DNA of 43,862 nt from a virus. Each line of letters starts with the position of its first letter. Position 1 is the stretch's first letter. Below the pieces are notes generated by a model, which saw nothing but the letters and a program-made list of their open reading frames with translations, had not been told where the DNA came from and did no database searches. This document shows, piece after piece, positions 25,457 through 33,823 of the stretch. The translations under genes were made by a program, and so were the position numbers. The stretch lies in IMG/VR virus record IMGVR_UViG_3300044699_000038, positions 1-43,862 of that record; one strand, 5' to 3'.

Positions 25457-26986
25457 TTAGTGAATAATAATTGGGGCAAAAGTACTTGTTATCTGTCTTT
25501 CTTCCGCCCCCATAATATTGAAATAATAAGAAGCAGCGGTTGCGCCCATTAATAAGCAAGTATAAGAATCTTTTCTTGGTCTATTTTCGCTAGTACTTTT
25601 CTTAATAGAAATAGGCAAATCATATGATAGAGAACCCATTGCCGAAGCTTTAACCTGAATCAAAGCCGTTTGGCCTTTTGTCTCATCAATCCAATGATTT
25701 TGTTCTTCTAGAAAATCGTCGGCCTCAAATTTTTCATCATCGGGCTTTCTTTCTCCAAACAATTTATAAGTATTAATGATTTCTTTACACATCCCTATAT
25801 GTTTTTCGTCAACGGGCAATCTACTTCCAAACCAAATCTTTTTAGCTTCAATTTGATTCTTTAAATGCTCATTCATTCTGCGTTGACTTAAAGCGGCAAA
25901 TGATTGTCTATATACTATTTTTCTAGAAGTCATATTGTATTGATTTTTAGCCTTAATATATTCTTCTTGTAACTCTATATGTTGGTCTTGTTCTAGATCT
26001 ACTTCTAAGAAATCAACTTTTAATCTCTGGCCGACAATTGATTCATTCCAGCCTTTTAAAAATTCATCACCAGAACGGTCAATAATAATAAAAACAATAT
26101 TAAACGCCGTTAATAAATAATATAAATAAGCATAATGAGATTTTAAATCTCCGCCGATATTAGTGTAACTATGAACTAAAAATATCTTTCTTTCTTCTCT
26201 ATTTAATAGAAATAAACTCATGGCAAAATGGTCGCCTATTTTAGAATCGCTATAGGCCGGGTCAATCGCTAATACATATTCATAGCTTTTATTTCCTTTT
26301 AATTGTAATGATGGTTCGTCCCCAAATTTGACAGAGCATTCGTGTAATTTTTTAATATTAAAATATCCATCGCTCATATCCGGGAATAAAGCCATGTATT
26401 CTTTTTGGAAATAATCAGAATTTTCTCCACCGGCTTCTCTAGCCGCATCAATTTGAGTCATATCAAAGAATCCGTGACCCGGCAAATCTGAAATAACTTT
26501 ATGAGAAAATCTCATAGCCAACGATGAAGTCATTTCTTTTTCTTTATCTCTTTGAGGAGACACAATAGAATTTAATGTATTTTCCCATAATTCATAAAGA
26601 TATTGAAATTTATATGAGGCCGAACTAAAGATGAAATATTTATTTTTAGGCGGTAATAATCTATCTTCTTCGGTTAAAATTCCAAGTTTAATCGCCTCAT
26701 CTTCAATTTCTCTGATTCTCATTGCTTCGCCCGCATCTTGTTTAACCGACAAGAAAGGCCGTAAAATACTATCCTGAATTTCTTTTGAAATTAATAATCC
26801 TTCATCAATAAATAACCAAGTCGCTCTATGGCCACGTAATCCTTCTGGATTTAAAGGTAATGCAAATACTTCCGAACCATTATCAATTGACCATTTATAA
26901 ACGTCGTTACTTCTTCTCAAAGGTCTATGGAAACATTGTTTTAATAATAAAGCTTTATTAGAATTGACTATTTTTTTCCGCGCCAT
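25457..26986 (-). CDS. terL: Terminase large subunit, C-terminal part (Walker B and nuclease)
   Basis: 509 residues. The Walker B motif TWLFIDEG (56-63), a coupling motif FIFSSASYKF (118-127), then the RuvC-like nuclease with D242 (VLAIDPAYSD) and D303 (FIIIDRSGDEF). The ATP-binding P-loop is missing from this frame and sits in the overlapping 26958..27344 frame. Removing one base from the run of seven Ts (plus 26971-26977) fuses them as DGAEKKIVNSNKALL, giving a ~630-residue TerL. The ATG here (MARKK) may be incidental. The protein pumps DNA into procapsids and cuts it. Confidence 0.85.
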   Translation of the reverse strand: MARKKIVNSNKALLLKQCFHRPLRRSNDVYKWSIDNGSEVFALPLNPEGLRGHRATWLFIDEGLLISKEIQDSILRPFLSVKQDAGEAMRIREIEDEAIKLGILTEEDRLLPPKNKYFIFSSASYKFQYLYELWENTLNSIVSPQRDKEKEMTSSLAMRFSHKVISDLPGHGFFDMTQIDAAREAGGENSDYFQKEYMALFPDMSDGYFNIKKLHECSVKFGDEPSLQLKGNKSYEYVLAIDPAYSDSKIGDHFAMSLFLLNREERKIFLVHSYTNIGGDLKSHYAYLYYLLTAFNIVFIIIDRSGDEFLKGWNESIVGQRLKVDFLEVDLEQDQHIELQEEYIKAKNQYNMTSRKIVYRQSFAALSQRRMNEHLKNQIEAKKIWFGSRLPVDEKHIGMCKEIINTYKLFGERKPDDEKFEADDFLEEQNHWIDETKGQTALIQVKASAMGSLSYDLPISIKKSTSENRPRKDSYTCLLMGATAASYYFNIMGAEERQITSTFAPIIIH

Positions 26987-27344
26987 CTAATATACGCCTA
27001 GCTCCGCGAAAGTTAGCTGAAATTAAACATATACCCGCGCCCGGAGATAATATAGGAATTAATAAAGAACAAACTCCTAGCAACCAACTCTTAGAAAAAC
27101 CACGGGCCGCTACAATAATACCCGAATCTCTTAAAAACAATGATTTAATTAATATTTCTTGAACCGGCAATAGAGGGTAAGAGGGACGGGCCAACGTTTC
27201 ATATAATATACCGATATTAGATTTAAAATATTTAGCTAACCACATTTTGGCTTGGTTTTCTGTTAATTGTCCTTTAACAGAATTTAAATATTCCCAAGTT
27301 GAGGGTTTAATTTTTACGTTTTGTGATCCTACGGTCCAACTCAT
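26958..27344 (-). CDS. terL: Terminase large subunit, N-terminal part (Walker A)
   Basis: 128 residues. The N-terminal adaptor region is followed by the ATPase P-loop GIIVAARGFSKSW (75-87), of the RGxxKS/T type used in large terminases, and the next strand ICLISANFRGARRI. It then ends in KNSQF directly after the A7 run (minus strand) shared with the following frame. Starts 2 nt after the TerS-like gene. Without fusion neither part would be a functional motor, unless two subunits assemble, which would be unusual. Confidence 0.8.
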   Translation of the reverse strand: MSWTVGSQNVKIKPSTWEYLNSVKGQLTENQAKMWLAKYFKSNIGILYETLARPSYPLLPVQEILIKSLFLRDSGIIVAARGFSKSWLLGVCSLLIPILSPGAGICLISANFRGARRILDGAEKNSQF

Positions 27345-27345
27345 A

Positions 27346-28467
27346 TTAATCCATTATTTCATGTGGATCAACACCAAAAACTTCCACAATTATATCATCT
27401 AAACTTTTTATCCTATTAATTTCGTCTTTAATTTTATTTCTACGTTCCTCTGCAATATTTAATAAATGTTTTCTTTTATCTTCGGATAGGGCATAGCTAA
27501 TTAAATCCGCAATATTACCTTTATTTTGGCTATCAATTTTCATTCTTTCTTTTCGTTCGCCCTGTAATGATTTAATTGATGTTTTTTGCCTGTTAATACA
27601 TTGATTATATTCCGTTCTTAACGAAGAAATTTGATCTACTAGAGCCATATTCGGACGGCCATTATTTTCCTCAATTTGCCGGTCTTGTTCTCTTTCTAAA
27701 TCCTGAATTCGTTTATTAATTTGTCTAGCGATAATAGTATCCGTACAATATATAATATATTGAGAAACCTCTTCTTCTGTTAAATCTTTATCATAAGTAC
27801 AGCGAACAAATTCAGATTCAAATAATTGCCTTTCTTCGTCTAATCCATATGTATTTACTTGATCTAGATATCTTATTGTATGTAAATATCCTATTAAATT
27901 TTTAATATCACGTTTTTGTTTTTCTGTTAATTCTTCTTTGACTATATTGATATTATGTACGAATTTATTAATCCTATTGATTGCTTCGCTTTCTGTTTTG
28001 GGCGGTTTGTAATTTGATAGGTTTATTGATTCTCTTTGTAAACTCTGGTTGCTTATATTTTTTGGTAAATCTTTAATATATTTATATATCTCTCTAGTTT
28101 CGGTATCGGTCATGGTCAAGTCTTTATTGTCAAATAAAACCCTTGCCATTTCTAATGGTTTCATTGTAGAAATATTATTAACTATAAATTGTTTGTGTTC
28201 TTCGGTTAAATTAATAATTTTAACAGGAACATTTGTTCTCGCGCCCGTGTAACTTAATCCTTTTTCGGCTATAAATTTTCTTACGGCCAATCCTTCCATT
28301 TCGCGGGCATCAATTTGCCGCCCAAATACTTTTATTAAAATGTCTTTGATTTTAGGAGGCTGATTGGGATTTTCATTCAGCATTTCTAAAACAATTAATT
28401 GTTGGGGTTCTGTTAAAATAACCTCTTTCTTTTTCTCTGGGATGGTATTTTCTAAATTATCACTCAT
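27346..28467 (-). CDS. Putative terminase small subunit or packaging accessory (373 aa)
   Basis: 373 residues, almost wholly helical and highly charged. Residues 38-75 (IKDILIKVFGRQIDAREMEG) look like a DNA-binding helical domain, residues 255-300 are a coiled coil (RIQDLEREQDRQIEEN), and the C-terminus is acidic (VEVFGVDPHEIMD). It overlaps the sigma-like gene by 4 nt (ATGA) and precedes terL by 1 nt, the standard small-terminase place. It is much longer than typical TerS, so the call is tentative. Confidence 0.45.
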   Translation of the reverse strand: MSDNLENTIPEKKKEVILTEPQQLIVLEMLNENPNQPPKIKDILIKVFGRQIDAREMEGLAVRKFIAEKGLSYTGARTNVPVKIINLTEEHKQFIVNNISTMKPLEMARVLFDNKDLTMTDTETREIYKYIKDLPKNISNQSLQRESINLSNYKPPKTESEAINRINKFVHNINIVKEELTEKQKRDIKNLIGYLHTIRYLDQVNTYGLDEERQLFESEFVRCTYDKDLTEEEVSQYIIYCTDTIIARQINKRIQDLEREQDRQIEENNGRPNMALVDQISSLRTEYNQCINRQKTSIKSLQGERKERMKIDSQNKGNIADLISYALSEDKRKHLLNIAEERRNKIKDEINRIKSLDDIIVEVFGVDPHEIMD

Positions 28468-29186
28468 ATATTGCTATCTCCGACTATTTCTACATCCCCC
28501 TCTTTTAATACTTCTTTTACTTTAGCAATAATAATTTTCTTTAACTGGCTTACTCTTGAATAACCCGGCGACCGATTTTTTTCACTACTTTTAAGTTTAA
28601 GCATTTTTCCTACTTCGTCCTCATTTTTATGATTTATATAAAGCTCTTTATAAATAAAATATTCAAGAGGCTTTAATACATGTTTCATTTTCTCATGTAA
28701 ATTAATGGCCGTTTTATCTATATCCATGTTTTCGGTTTTAATTTCTTGGCACTCATTAATATGATTTTCCATAGGTAAAGCAATTTGTATATCATATTTT
28801 CTTTTTTTACCGAATACCCAAGCCTTATATAAATCACAAGTTGTATTTTGAGTGCCGAATTTAGAGCATAAATTGTCTCCTTCAAAAAATTCACATTTTA
28901 GACACGGGCGGCTAAAAGATGAATAGACATCTCTAATAATATTAATCATTCTATGGTTTATAACTGTAGTCAACCATGATTCTAATTTTTTAGATTGGTC
29001 GTAAAGATGCCATTTATTATAAATATGAGAGCGTAGCAATTGAGCGACATCATCAAAATCCATAAAAGATATGCTAGTTAATGTCCAACGATGTTTCCTT
29101 TTATTAATACAAGTATTAATAATATCAATACATTGTTCAAATGTTCTATATTCGACCGGCTTAACTATTTTTTTAGGTCTTCCCAT
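28464..29186 (-). CDS. Sigma-70-family-like factor with inserted Cys cluster
   Basis: 240 residues. Residues 43-90 match sigma region 2: FDDVAQLLRSHIYNKW, SWLTTVINHRMINIIRD. The C-terminal part (LKPLEYFIYKELYINHKNED and GYSRVSQLKKIIIAKVKEVL) resembles region 4. In between lies a Cys cluster, C95-x2-C98-x8-C107-x9-C117, likely to bind zinc, not usual in sigma factors. It also begins GRPKK. It heads the packaging transcript behind TATAAT with a weak -35. A phage sigma-like factor would redirect RNA polymerase to late genes; the AGTGTAAT-type sites are candidates. Confidence 0.65.
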   Translation of the reverse strand: MGRPKKIVKPVEYRTFEQCIDIINTCINKRKHRWTLTSISFMDFDDVAQLLRSHIYNKWHLYDQSKKLESWLTTVINHRMINIIRDVYSSFSRPCLKCEFFEGDNLCSKFGTQNTTCDLYKAWVFGKKRKYDIQIALPMENHINECQEIKTENMDIDKTAINLHEKMKHVLKPLEYFIYKELYINHKNEDEVGKMLKLKSSEKNRSPGYSRVSQLKKIIIAKVKEVLKEGDVEIVGDSNI

Positions 29187-29252
29187 GTATTATCTTGTCC
29201 TAGAATACATTATATTAATAAATATAAATAAATCTAATATATCCTTATTTTA

Positions 29253-29281
29253 TTGACTTTTTCCATTGGCAAGGGTAATAT
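29253..29281 (+). promoter_or_regulatory. Promoter of the DUF4326 gene
   Basis: TTGACT, 17-bp spacer, TAATAT on the plus strand. The ATG at 29290 lies 8 nt after the -10 and decides the start over an upstream in-frame alternative that overlaps the promoter. Confidence 0.7.
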
Positions 29282-29289
29282 TACACAAT

Positions 29290-29619
29290 ATGACAAAGGT
29301 GGTTAATATAAGATATGATAAATACGACCAGTATATAGGTCGGGCCGGTCACAATGAAAGTGGGCTTTTTGGCAATCCACACACAATGGGCGGCGTTTAT
29401 TGTAGTCATTGTAAAGGTTATCACGATAGGGAGGGGGCGATTGCAGCTTTCAAAAAAGATTTCTTAATTAGAATAGAAAATGACCCCGAATATAAGAAAA
29501 GAGTATTAGAATTAAAGGATAAAGTCCTTGGGTGTTTCTGTAAGAGGCCAAATGGATCAGATATCCCATGTCATGGGGATGTTTACAAAGAATGGCTAGA
29601 TAATTATGACCAAAATTGA
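29290..29619 (+). CDS. DUF4326 family protein (109 aa)
   Basis: 109 residues from ATG 29290. Family pattern: VVNIRYDKYDQYIGRAG, SGLFGNPHTMGG, a GAIAAFKKDFL helix, and a close with VLGCFCKRPNGSDIPCHGDV. The LGCxCxP...CHGDV ending with conserved Cys and His is characteristic of DUF4326. Such proteins are frequent in phages and have a nucleotide-deoxyribosyltransferase-like or metal-binding appearance, but no firm function. First of a short plus-strand group. Confidence 0.8.
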   Translation: MTKVVNIRYDKYDQYIGRAGHNESGLFGNPHTMGGVYCSHCKGYHDREGAIAAFKKDFLIRIENDPEYKKRVLELKDKVLGCFCKRPNGSDIPCHGDVYKEWLDNYDQN

Positions 29620-29932
29620 AAAAATAAAAGACTTACATAATTTCTTTATATCAGAATTCCGGCCAAAATTTCCTGTACAATTAAGAATATGTAAAATGGA
29701 AAATTATTCTGGGCTATATACTTGGGATGTGGAAAAGAAAGAACATAATATTAGTATAGATAAACATGGCAATTGGGATAATATGGTTGGATCATTTCTC
29801 CATGAATGGTCACATTTATTACAAAAATATAAAGATTATAACATTGACCAACATTCTAAAGATTGGGGCATTAAATATTCTAAGGTTTATAATAAATACA
29901 TGAAATGGATGAAATTACAAGAAAAAGTGTAA
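29606..29932 (+). CDS. SprT-like zinc metalloprotease (108 aa)
   Basis: 108 residues. HExxH at 66-70 within VGSFLHEWSHLLQ, followed by a later His in IDQHSKDWGIKYSKVYNKYM, the SprT-like spacing for the third zinc ligand. The family (SprT/Spartan) includes proteases acting on DNA-bound proteins, and small phage members are common. It overlaps the DUF4326 gene by 14 nt. Confidence 0.7.
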   Translation: MTKIEKIKDLHNFFISEFRPKFPVQLRICKMENYSGLYTWDVEKKEHNISIDKHGNWDNMVGSFLHEWSHLLQKYKDYNIDQHSKDWGIKYSKVYNKYMKWMKLQEKV

Positions 29933-29941
29933 TTTAATGAA

Positions 29942-30163
29942 ATGCCATATATTTCGGGAAATTTTCACGATTATCTGCCCAGAATTCATCAATTCGGGAC
30001 AGGAGTAGATATTTTAAGTCTCTTTTATTTAGAAGCCGTCAATAATAATTATACCGGCCAGCCATACGCTTCCGGCCTGAAAAGATATTGGAACAAAGAA
30101 TTTGTTAAAAAAGGCCAGATAATAGATTTTCCAACTGGCATATCTGGCACTTTGTTTCCTTAA
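29942..30163 (+). CDS. Hypothetical protein (73 aa)
   Basis: 73 residues, aromatic- and Gly-rich (PYISGNFHDYLPRIHQFGTG). Starts 10 nt after the SprT-like gene. The AGTGTAAT copy at 29926-29933 overlaps the end of that gene (GTG-TAA), so it may be a coding coincidence. Converges with the minus-strand group ending at 30174. No family recognised. Confidence 0.45.
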   Translation: MPYISGNFHDYLPRIHQFGTGVDILSLFYLEAVNNNYTGQPYASGLKRYWNKEFVKKGQIIDFPTGISGTLFP

Positions 30164-30173
30164 AATTATTTCT

Positions 30174-30713
30174 TTAAAATATATTACAGCCGCTAATTAA
30201 GACGCTGTTCTGAAGTCCAGAACCCCAATAACATCCGGTGATAGAAGTAATATATCCCGAAGAAGATGTAAGAAATGAATTCCTCCAACTCCAATCATTC
30301 ATTACATATTGGTTAAATTCCTGTTCGGACAATTCTATCTTATCAAAAACACTTAATTCAACAGAACGAATAGCTCTTTCATACTCATGGGCATGATTTT
30401 CGGGATATTTTAAATCAATAGTATAATTCATTGATGCTTGGATAGGAATATAACTATAACCATCTACTCTTTGTTTTAAAGAAATTTTATTATTTAATTT
30501 ATCTAGTTGAGTATCGAAATCATCAGATAAATCTAATAAATATTTATCAAAATTTTCTCTTTTTTCTTCTAATTTCCTTTGGGCGCTTTGCCAATAACCA
30601 GATGTAGCGACTTCAAAAATAGCGTCGTGTTTAGCCTTATTTTCTTTAATAATATCTAGTAGTTTATTTTTATTAATAACTACTGTTTTAACATTTCCTA
30701 TAGTTTGTTCCAT
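30174..30713 (-). CDS. Hypothetical protein paired with the vWA gene (179 aa)
   Basis: 179 residues, mostly helical at the N-terminus (KNKLLDIIKENKAKHDAIFE) with a DxxxxLDKL coiled stretch, then an FNQYVMNDWSWRNSFLTSSS segment seen in phage hypothetical proteins. It follows the vWA gene by 3 nt and may be its partner. Function unknown. Confidence 0.5.
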   Translation of the reverse strand: MEQTIGNVKTVVINKNKLLDIIKENKAKHDAIFEVATSGYWQSAQRKLEEKRENFDKYLLDLSDDFDTQLDKLNNKISLKQRVDGYSYIPIQASMNYTIDLKYPENHAHEYERAIRSVELSVFDKIELSEQEFNQYVMNDWSWRNSFLTSSSGYITSITGCYWGSGLQNSVLISGCNIF

Positions 30714-30716
30714 AAA

Positions 30717-31385
30717 TTAAATATTAGTTGAATCTCTGTCTGATTGAGTAAAACTCATATATTGAACATCTTGGATTGCGGCGCATCTTGTACCACTAGT
30801 ATATATATTCATCGCATTATAAACATTAGTTGTCCCAATAGTATTGGCTCCGTATGTTATTGCGGCTCCTGCACTAATACCATAACTTGTAGCGGTCGCA
30901 ATAGCGTCCTGATTAGCCCCTAAGAAAACAAACGCCCAATTATATTTTTCTCTCTGGTGGGTAATCATATCAAAAATTGTATTTCTATTATATTCCTTAC
31001 TTGAATTCTCTTCGCCATCAGTATAAATAACAAAAATAACCTTTTCGGGCCGATTGGATTCTTTTAAATCTCTTAAAGTATTACCTAATTTATCAATAGT
31101 TTTTCCTATAGCGTCTAATAATGCTGTGCCCCCTCTTGGAACAAACGTTTCTTGATTTAATTTCGGCGCTAATTTAATATCTTTATTTTCATAAACGGCC
31201 TCATATCTATCATCAAATTGATACAATGAAATATCACATTCCCCGGCGGCTGTCCCATCTTCTTTAACTAATTCTCTTTGGCTGTCTAAGAATTTATTGA
31301 ATCCTTCGATTGTGGAATTTTTAATAGAACTCATTGAGCCTGAACGATCTAATACAACTACAATTTTAGCATAATCTTTTTTCAT
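30717..31385 (-). CDS. von Willebrand factor A domain protein (222 aa)
   Basis: 222 residues from ATG 31385, preceded by a purine-rich AAGGAAAAAGG site. One vWA domain: MIDAS DRSGS at 13-17 (VVVLDRSGSM), a Thr in VPRGGTALLDAIG, and Asp in VIFVIYTDGEENS, so the metal site is intact. The C-terminus is Ala/Gly/Thr-rich. No signal peptide. vWA proteins mediate metal-dependent protein binding. In phages they are reported in various gene clusters, with role unclear. Probably works with the following 179-residue protein. Confidence 0.8.
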   Translation of the reverse strand: MKKDYAKIVVVLDRSGSMSSIKNSTIEGFNKFLDSQRELVKEDGTAAGECDISLYQFDDRYEAVYENKDIKLAPKLNQETFVPRGGTALLDAIGKTIDKLGNTLRDLKESNRPEKVIFVIYTDGEENSSKEYNRNTIFDMITHQREKYNWAFVFLGANQDAIATATSYGISAGAAITYGANTIGTTNVYNAMNIYTSGTRCAAIQDVQYMSFTQSDRDSTNI

Positions 31386-31444
31386 AAATCTTAAACCTTT
31401 TTCCTTAGTTATTATATACACCTATTTTCAAAAATCCAATTTAT

Positions 31445-31552
31445 TTAAAAAATCCACATATTATATCCCATTTTTCTTAATAGAAATAATAAATAGCATA
31501 AAATAATAAAAATTCCAAATAATATAAAAAACGCTCGTATGTTGTTTATCAT
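31445..31552 (-). CDS. Tiny membrane peptide (35 aa)
   Basis: ATG at 31552 overlapping the stop of the preceding small gene (TAATG). A single hydrophobic segment, FFILFGIFIILCYLLFLL, followed by basic residues. Possible small holin/antiholin-like or membrane factor; purely inferred. Confidence 0.4.
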   Translation of the reverse strand: MINNIRAFFILFGIFIILCYLLFLLRKMGYNMWIF

Positions 31553-31656
31553 TATTTTTTATCTTTAGTTAGTAATCCTCCAAGAACTACGCATAAGAAT
31601 AATCCAAAAATATAAATTGATAATCTATAACCCTCAGAAATTTGCATTAATATCAT
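31552..31656 (-). CDS. Tiny membrane peptide (34 aa)
   Basis: ATG at 31656, inside the end of the 52-residue gene. Hydrophobic core LSIYIFGLFLCVVLGGLL followed by a basic tail. Lies between two other one-segment membrane peptides with overlapping ends, which supports it as a real coupled gene. Confidence 0.4.
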   Translation of the reverse strand: MILMQISEGYRLSIYIFGLFLCVVLGGLLTKDKK

Positions 31657-31792
31657 ATGGGTCTAATTTATTTCCTTTAGTATCATGTAATAATCCTTCA
31701 CCGAATTTCTTAGATTTCCTATAGGTTTTATTTGGCCGGGATAAATAATAGATTATAATCAAGGCCGCTATTAAGATTATGAATTTTTCCAT
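31634..31792 (-). CDS. Small membrane protein (52 aa)
   Basis: ATG at 31792. N-terminal membrane segment (FIILIAALIIIYYL) then a polar, basic domain containing KFGEGLLHDTKGNKLDPYD. The start is 3 nt from the end of the upstream gene. Unknown function. Confidence 0.5.
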   Translation of the reverse strand: MEKFIILIAALIIIYYLSRPNKTYRKSKKFGEGLLHDTKGNKLDPYDINANF

Positions 31793-31795
31793 ATT

Positions 31796-31963
31796 TTATC
31801 TACAAAAGATTAATACAAATAAGGCAAATAAAATCCAAAAAAGTATATTTTTTTCTTTTTCGGCGGGCGGAAATACATCTTGATAATTTGATTTACCCCA
31901 ACGGGAATAATGTTTTTTTAGTTTTTCATCTTCAAGGTAAAATTTAAAATCTATATTATTCAT
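31796..31963 (-). CDS. Small tail-anchored membrane protein (55 aa)
   Basis: Start chosen at ATG 31963; an upstream TTG-initiated extension overlaps a TTGACT promoter and is unlikely. A polar N-terminus (about 38 residues) and a C-terminal membrane segment ILFWILFALFVLIF. It heads a run of four small membrane genes that could form a lysis or superinfection cassette; that is inference. Confidence 0.5.
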   Translation of the reverse strand: MNNIDFKFYLEDEKLKKHYSRWGKSNYQDVFPPAEKEKNILFWILFALFVLIFCR

Positions 31964-32268
31964 TTTTTTTATTTTTATTTTTATAGATTCTAGTCTAGAA
32001 ACACAATAAGTCAAGGTTTTATTCAATAAAGAATTATTTTTAATACCCCCGGCGTATATTTTTCAAATTACTAGTTTATTATCTATAAGAGAGTATTTAT
32101 TGTTATATATTCAAGAAAGATTTAAATTTTATTGTATGGTGGTATTTTTTTTAAAAGAGCATAAAAATACTAATAGGGATATATATTGTATTAATTAAAA
32201 TCTATACAATCAAGAAAGAAATAATTAATTATTAGCAATTAGAAGGTAGTCCCACCAGGCGCGTCCGC
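31964..32268. other. AT-rich intergenic region at the composition boundary
   Basis: About 300 nt with no convincing gene on either strand. It contains the promoter of the 31963 gene near its left end. The right edge meets the terminator of the helicase gene. Base composition changes here: strongly AT-rich to the left, distinctly richer in GC to the right. Confidence 0.5.
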
Positions 32269-32306
32269 AAAAAAACCGCCCTGAAATTTTCTCAAAATCA
32301 GGGCGG
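32269..32306 (-). terminator. Intrinsic terminator of the helicase gene
   Basis: Perfect 9-bp stem CCGCCCTGA / TCAGGGCGG with a loop that can extend the stem by A-T pairs, followed on the minus strand by seven Ts. Confidence 0.9.
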
Positions 32307-32323
32307 CTCCGGGGGCGTTTATT

Positions 32324-33823
32324 TCACCGGACCCAGACTAGCCTAGAGATTGCCCGCGTAATCGCAACGTACTGAATGTTCTTTTCTTCCGCCATGCTCT
32401 CTGCCGTTGCATCCGGGCGATTGCGATTGAATGTCTCCGCCAATAGGTAAACCGTACCCCACTCTAACCCCTTTGACTTGTGAACACTCGAAAGTACTAT
32501 GCAAGGCTTTGCATACTCGCTTGTGCTGTCTTGGAATAGGTTATTGATACGAGCTAACATGTCTTGGATTGTGGTAGAAGCTTCCCACACGGCCCGCAAC
32601 GTTGCTGCCTGATCTTGAACTAGTTCAACGGTCTTTGTTGCGTTCCATCCGGTAGCTTTGGCAATCCTTGTTTGTTCCCAAAGGTTCAACTTGTCACTAA
32701 AGGTTGCATCCGTGGCCTCTAGGCTTTCAACCAAGCTAGTAAGCATCTTTCCAATGTCCCGGCCTTCTATCTTGGCTGACTTGTTTGCCCGGATAAACCC
32801 TAGGCATAGTTTCATCAGGGGTGCGTTCACGCGAGACAAGATAGCATCCCCGATTTTTGCTTCACTTATCATCTTATCTTCCGTTGCCGTTTCAACGATA
32901 CCCTCGCAATTGCTTTCATGAGCAACGTATTCCGGCACCAAACTGCAAGCTTCTTTGACTATGGCTTTACCACAACGGAAAGTCTGACTTAGCTTTAGCT
33001 CCGTAGCGTTAAAGATTTTCTTCATCCGGTCCAATCCATTGCATACGGCACCACGCCAAACGTAAATTGCTTGGTTACGATCTCCGATAACGCAACCCCT
33101 GCCACTAGATAGTTGTCTCATCATCTCAACTTGTACTTCGTTCAAGTCCTGCCCCTCATCAGCTAGGATAAACTTGTACGTAGGGCGGATAATCCCTAGC
33201 TCAATGGGAAGCCAACCGCCCATATCCCCAAATGAGATTTCCCCAGACTTATCCTTTACCGTTGCAAGCTTCATTGCCCCGATTGAAACGTTGACAATTA
33301 AATCCGTTGTCCATCCGGCTAATTCCTGTTTATCCGTAGGCAAACAATCCTTGGCCATTGCCTGTTTTGTGGCGAATTCTACCGTTGGAATTCCAATGTA
33401 ATTCTTCAGAATTCCAACGAGTTTAACGCATTGAAACATAACTTGTTTGGGGCAATCTTTCTTGCCCATACTATCCAGTACGCTTTGGACCCGGCGCCAT
33501 TCAATGCTATCATTGCCCCGGATACGGCCCCAGTGTTTGGCCAATAGACCGTAGCCAACCGAATGCCAAGTCTTAACGGTTATACTGGCGTGCTTAATTT
33601 TCTTTTCTGCTTCCAATTGATTTCTTTTATTGAAAACAGCGTACAAAACGGATTCCCCACGTTTCACTTCCGGGCAATGCTCTAGCAATCCGATTGCCGC
33701 AGTAAATGTCTTGCCTACGCCAGCTAATGCGTTAACGATTAGCCAAGCGTGAGTGGCTTGTAGTTTGCCCGCAATCCAATCAAAGATTGCAGTTTGTTCG
33801 GTTGAATAAGTGACTTGTTTCAT
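32324..33823 (-). CDS. UvrD/Rep-like superfamily 1 DNA helicase
   Basis: 499 residues with the SF1A motifs in order: Walker A NALAGVGKT (31-39), Ia-type VLYAVFNKRN, Walker B FILADEGQDLNEVQ, motif III VIGDRNQAIYVWRGA, motif IV KLSQTFRCG, motif V VLSSVHKSKGLEW and motif VI YVAITRAISRL. It is shorter than UvrD (about 720 residues), lacking most of the 1B/2B insertions. It should unwind DNA 3' to 5' in replication or recombination. Its codons and base content are richer in GC than those of the structural genes. A long untranslated leader may precede it. Confidence 0.9.
   Translation of the reverse strand: MKQVTYSTEQTAIFDWIAGKLQATHAWLIVNALAGVGKTFTAAIGLLEHCPEVKRGESVLYAVFNKRNQLEAEKKIKHASITVKTWHSVGYGLLAKHWGRIRGNDSIEWRRVQSVLDSMGKKDCPKQVMFQCVKLVGILKNYIGIPTVEFATKQAMAKDCLPTDKQELAGWTTDLIVNVSIGAMKLATVKDKSGEISFGDMGGWLPIELGIIRPTYKFILADEGQDLNEVQVEMMRQLSSGRGCVIGDRNQAIYVWRGAVCNGLDRMKKIFNATELKLSQTFRCGKAIVKEACSLVPEYVAHESNCEGIVETATEDKMISEAKIGDAILSRVNAPLMKLCLGFIRANKSAKIEGRDIGKMLTSLVESLEATDATFSDKLNLWEQTRIAKATGWNATKTVELVQDQAATLRAVWEASTTIQDMLARINNLFQDSTSEYAKPCIVLSSVHKSKGLEWGTVYLLAETFNRNRPDATAESMAEEKNIQYVAITRAISRLVWVR

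Noticed and set aside
25371-25460. 29-residue GTG-started frame on the plus strand
   Set aside because: Weak start, no ribosome-binding site, and overlap with the end of the terminase gene; too short to support.
29281-29288. Further AGTGTAAT-like sequence near the DUF4326 start
   Set aside because: It is on the plus strand in the opposite orientation to the other copies ahead of plus genes.
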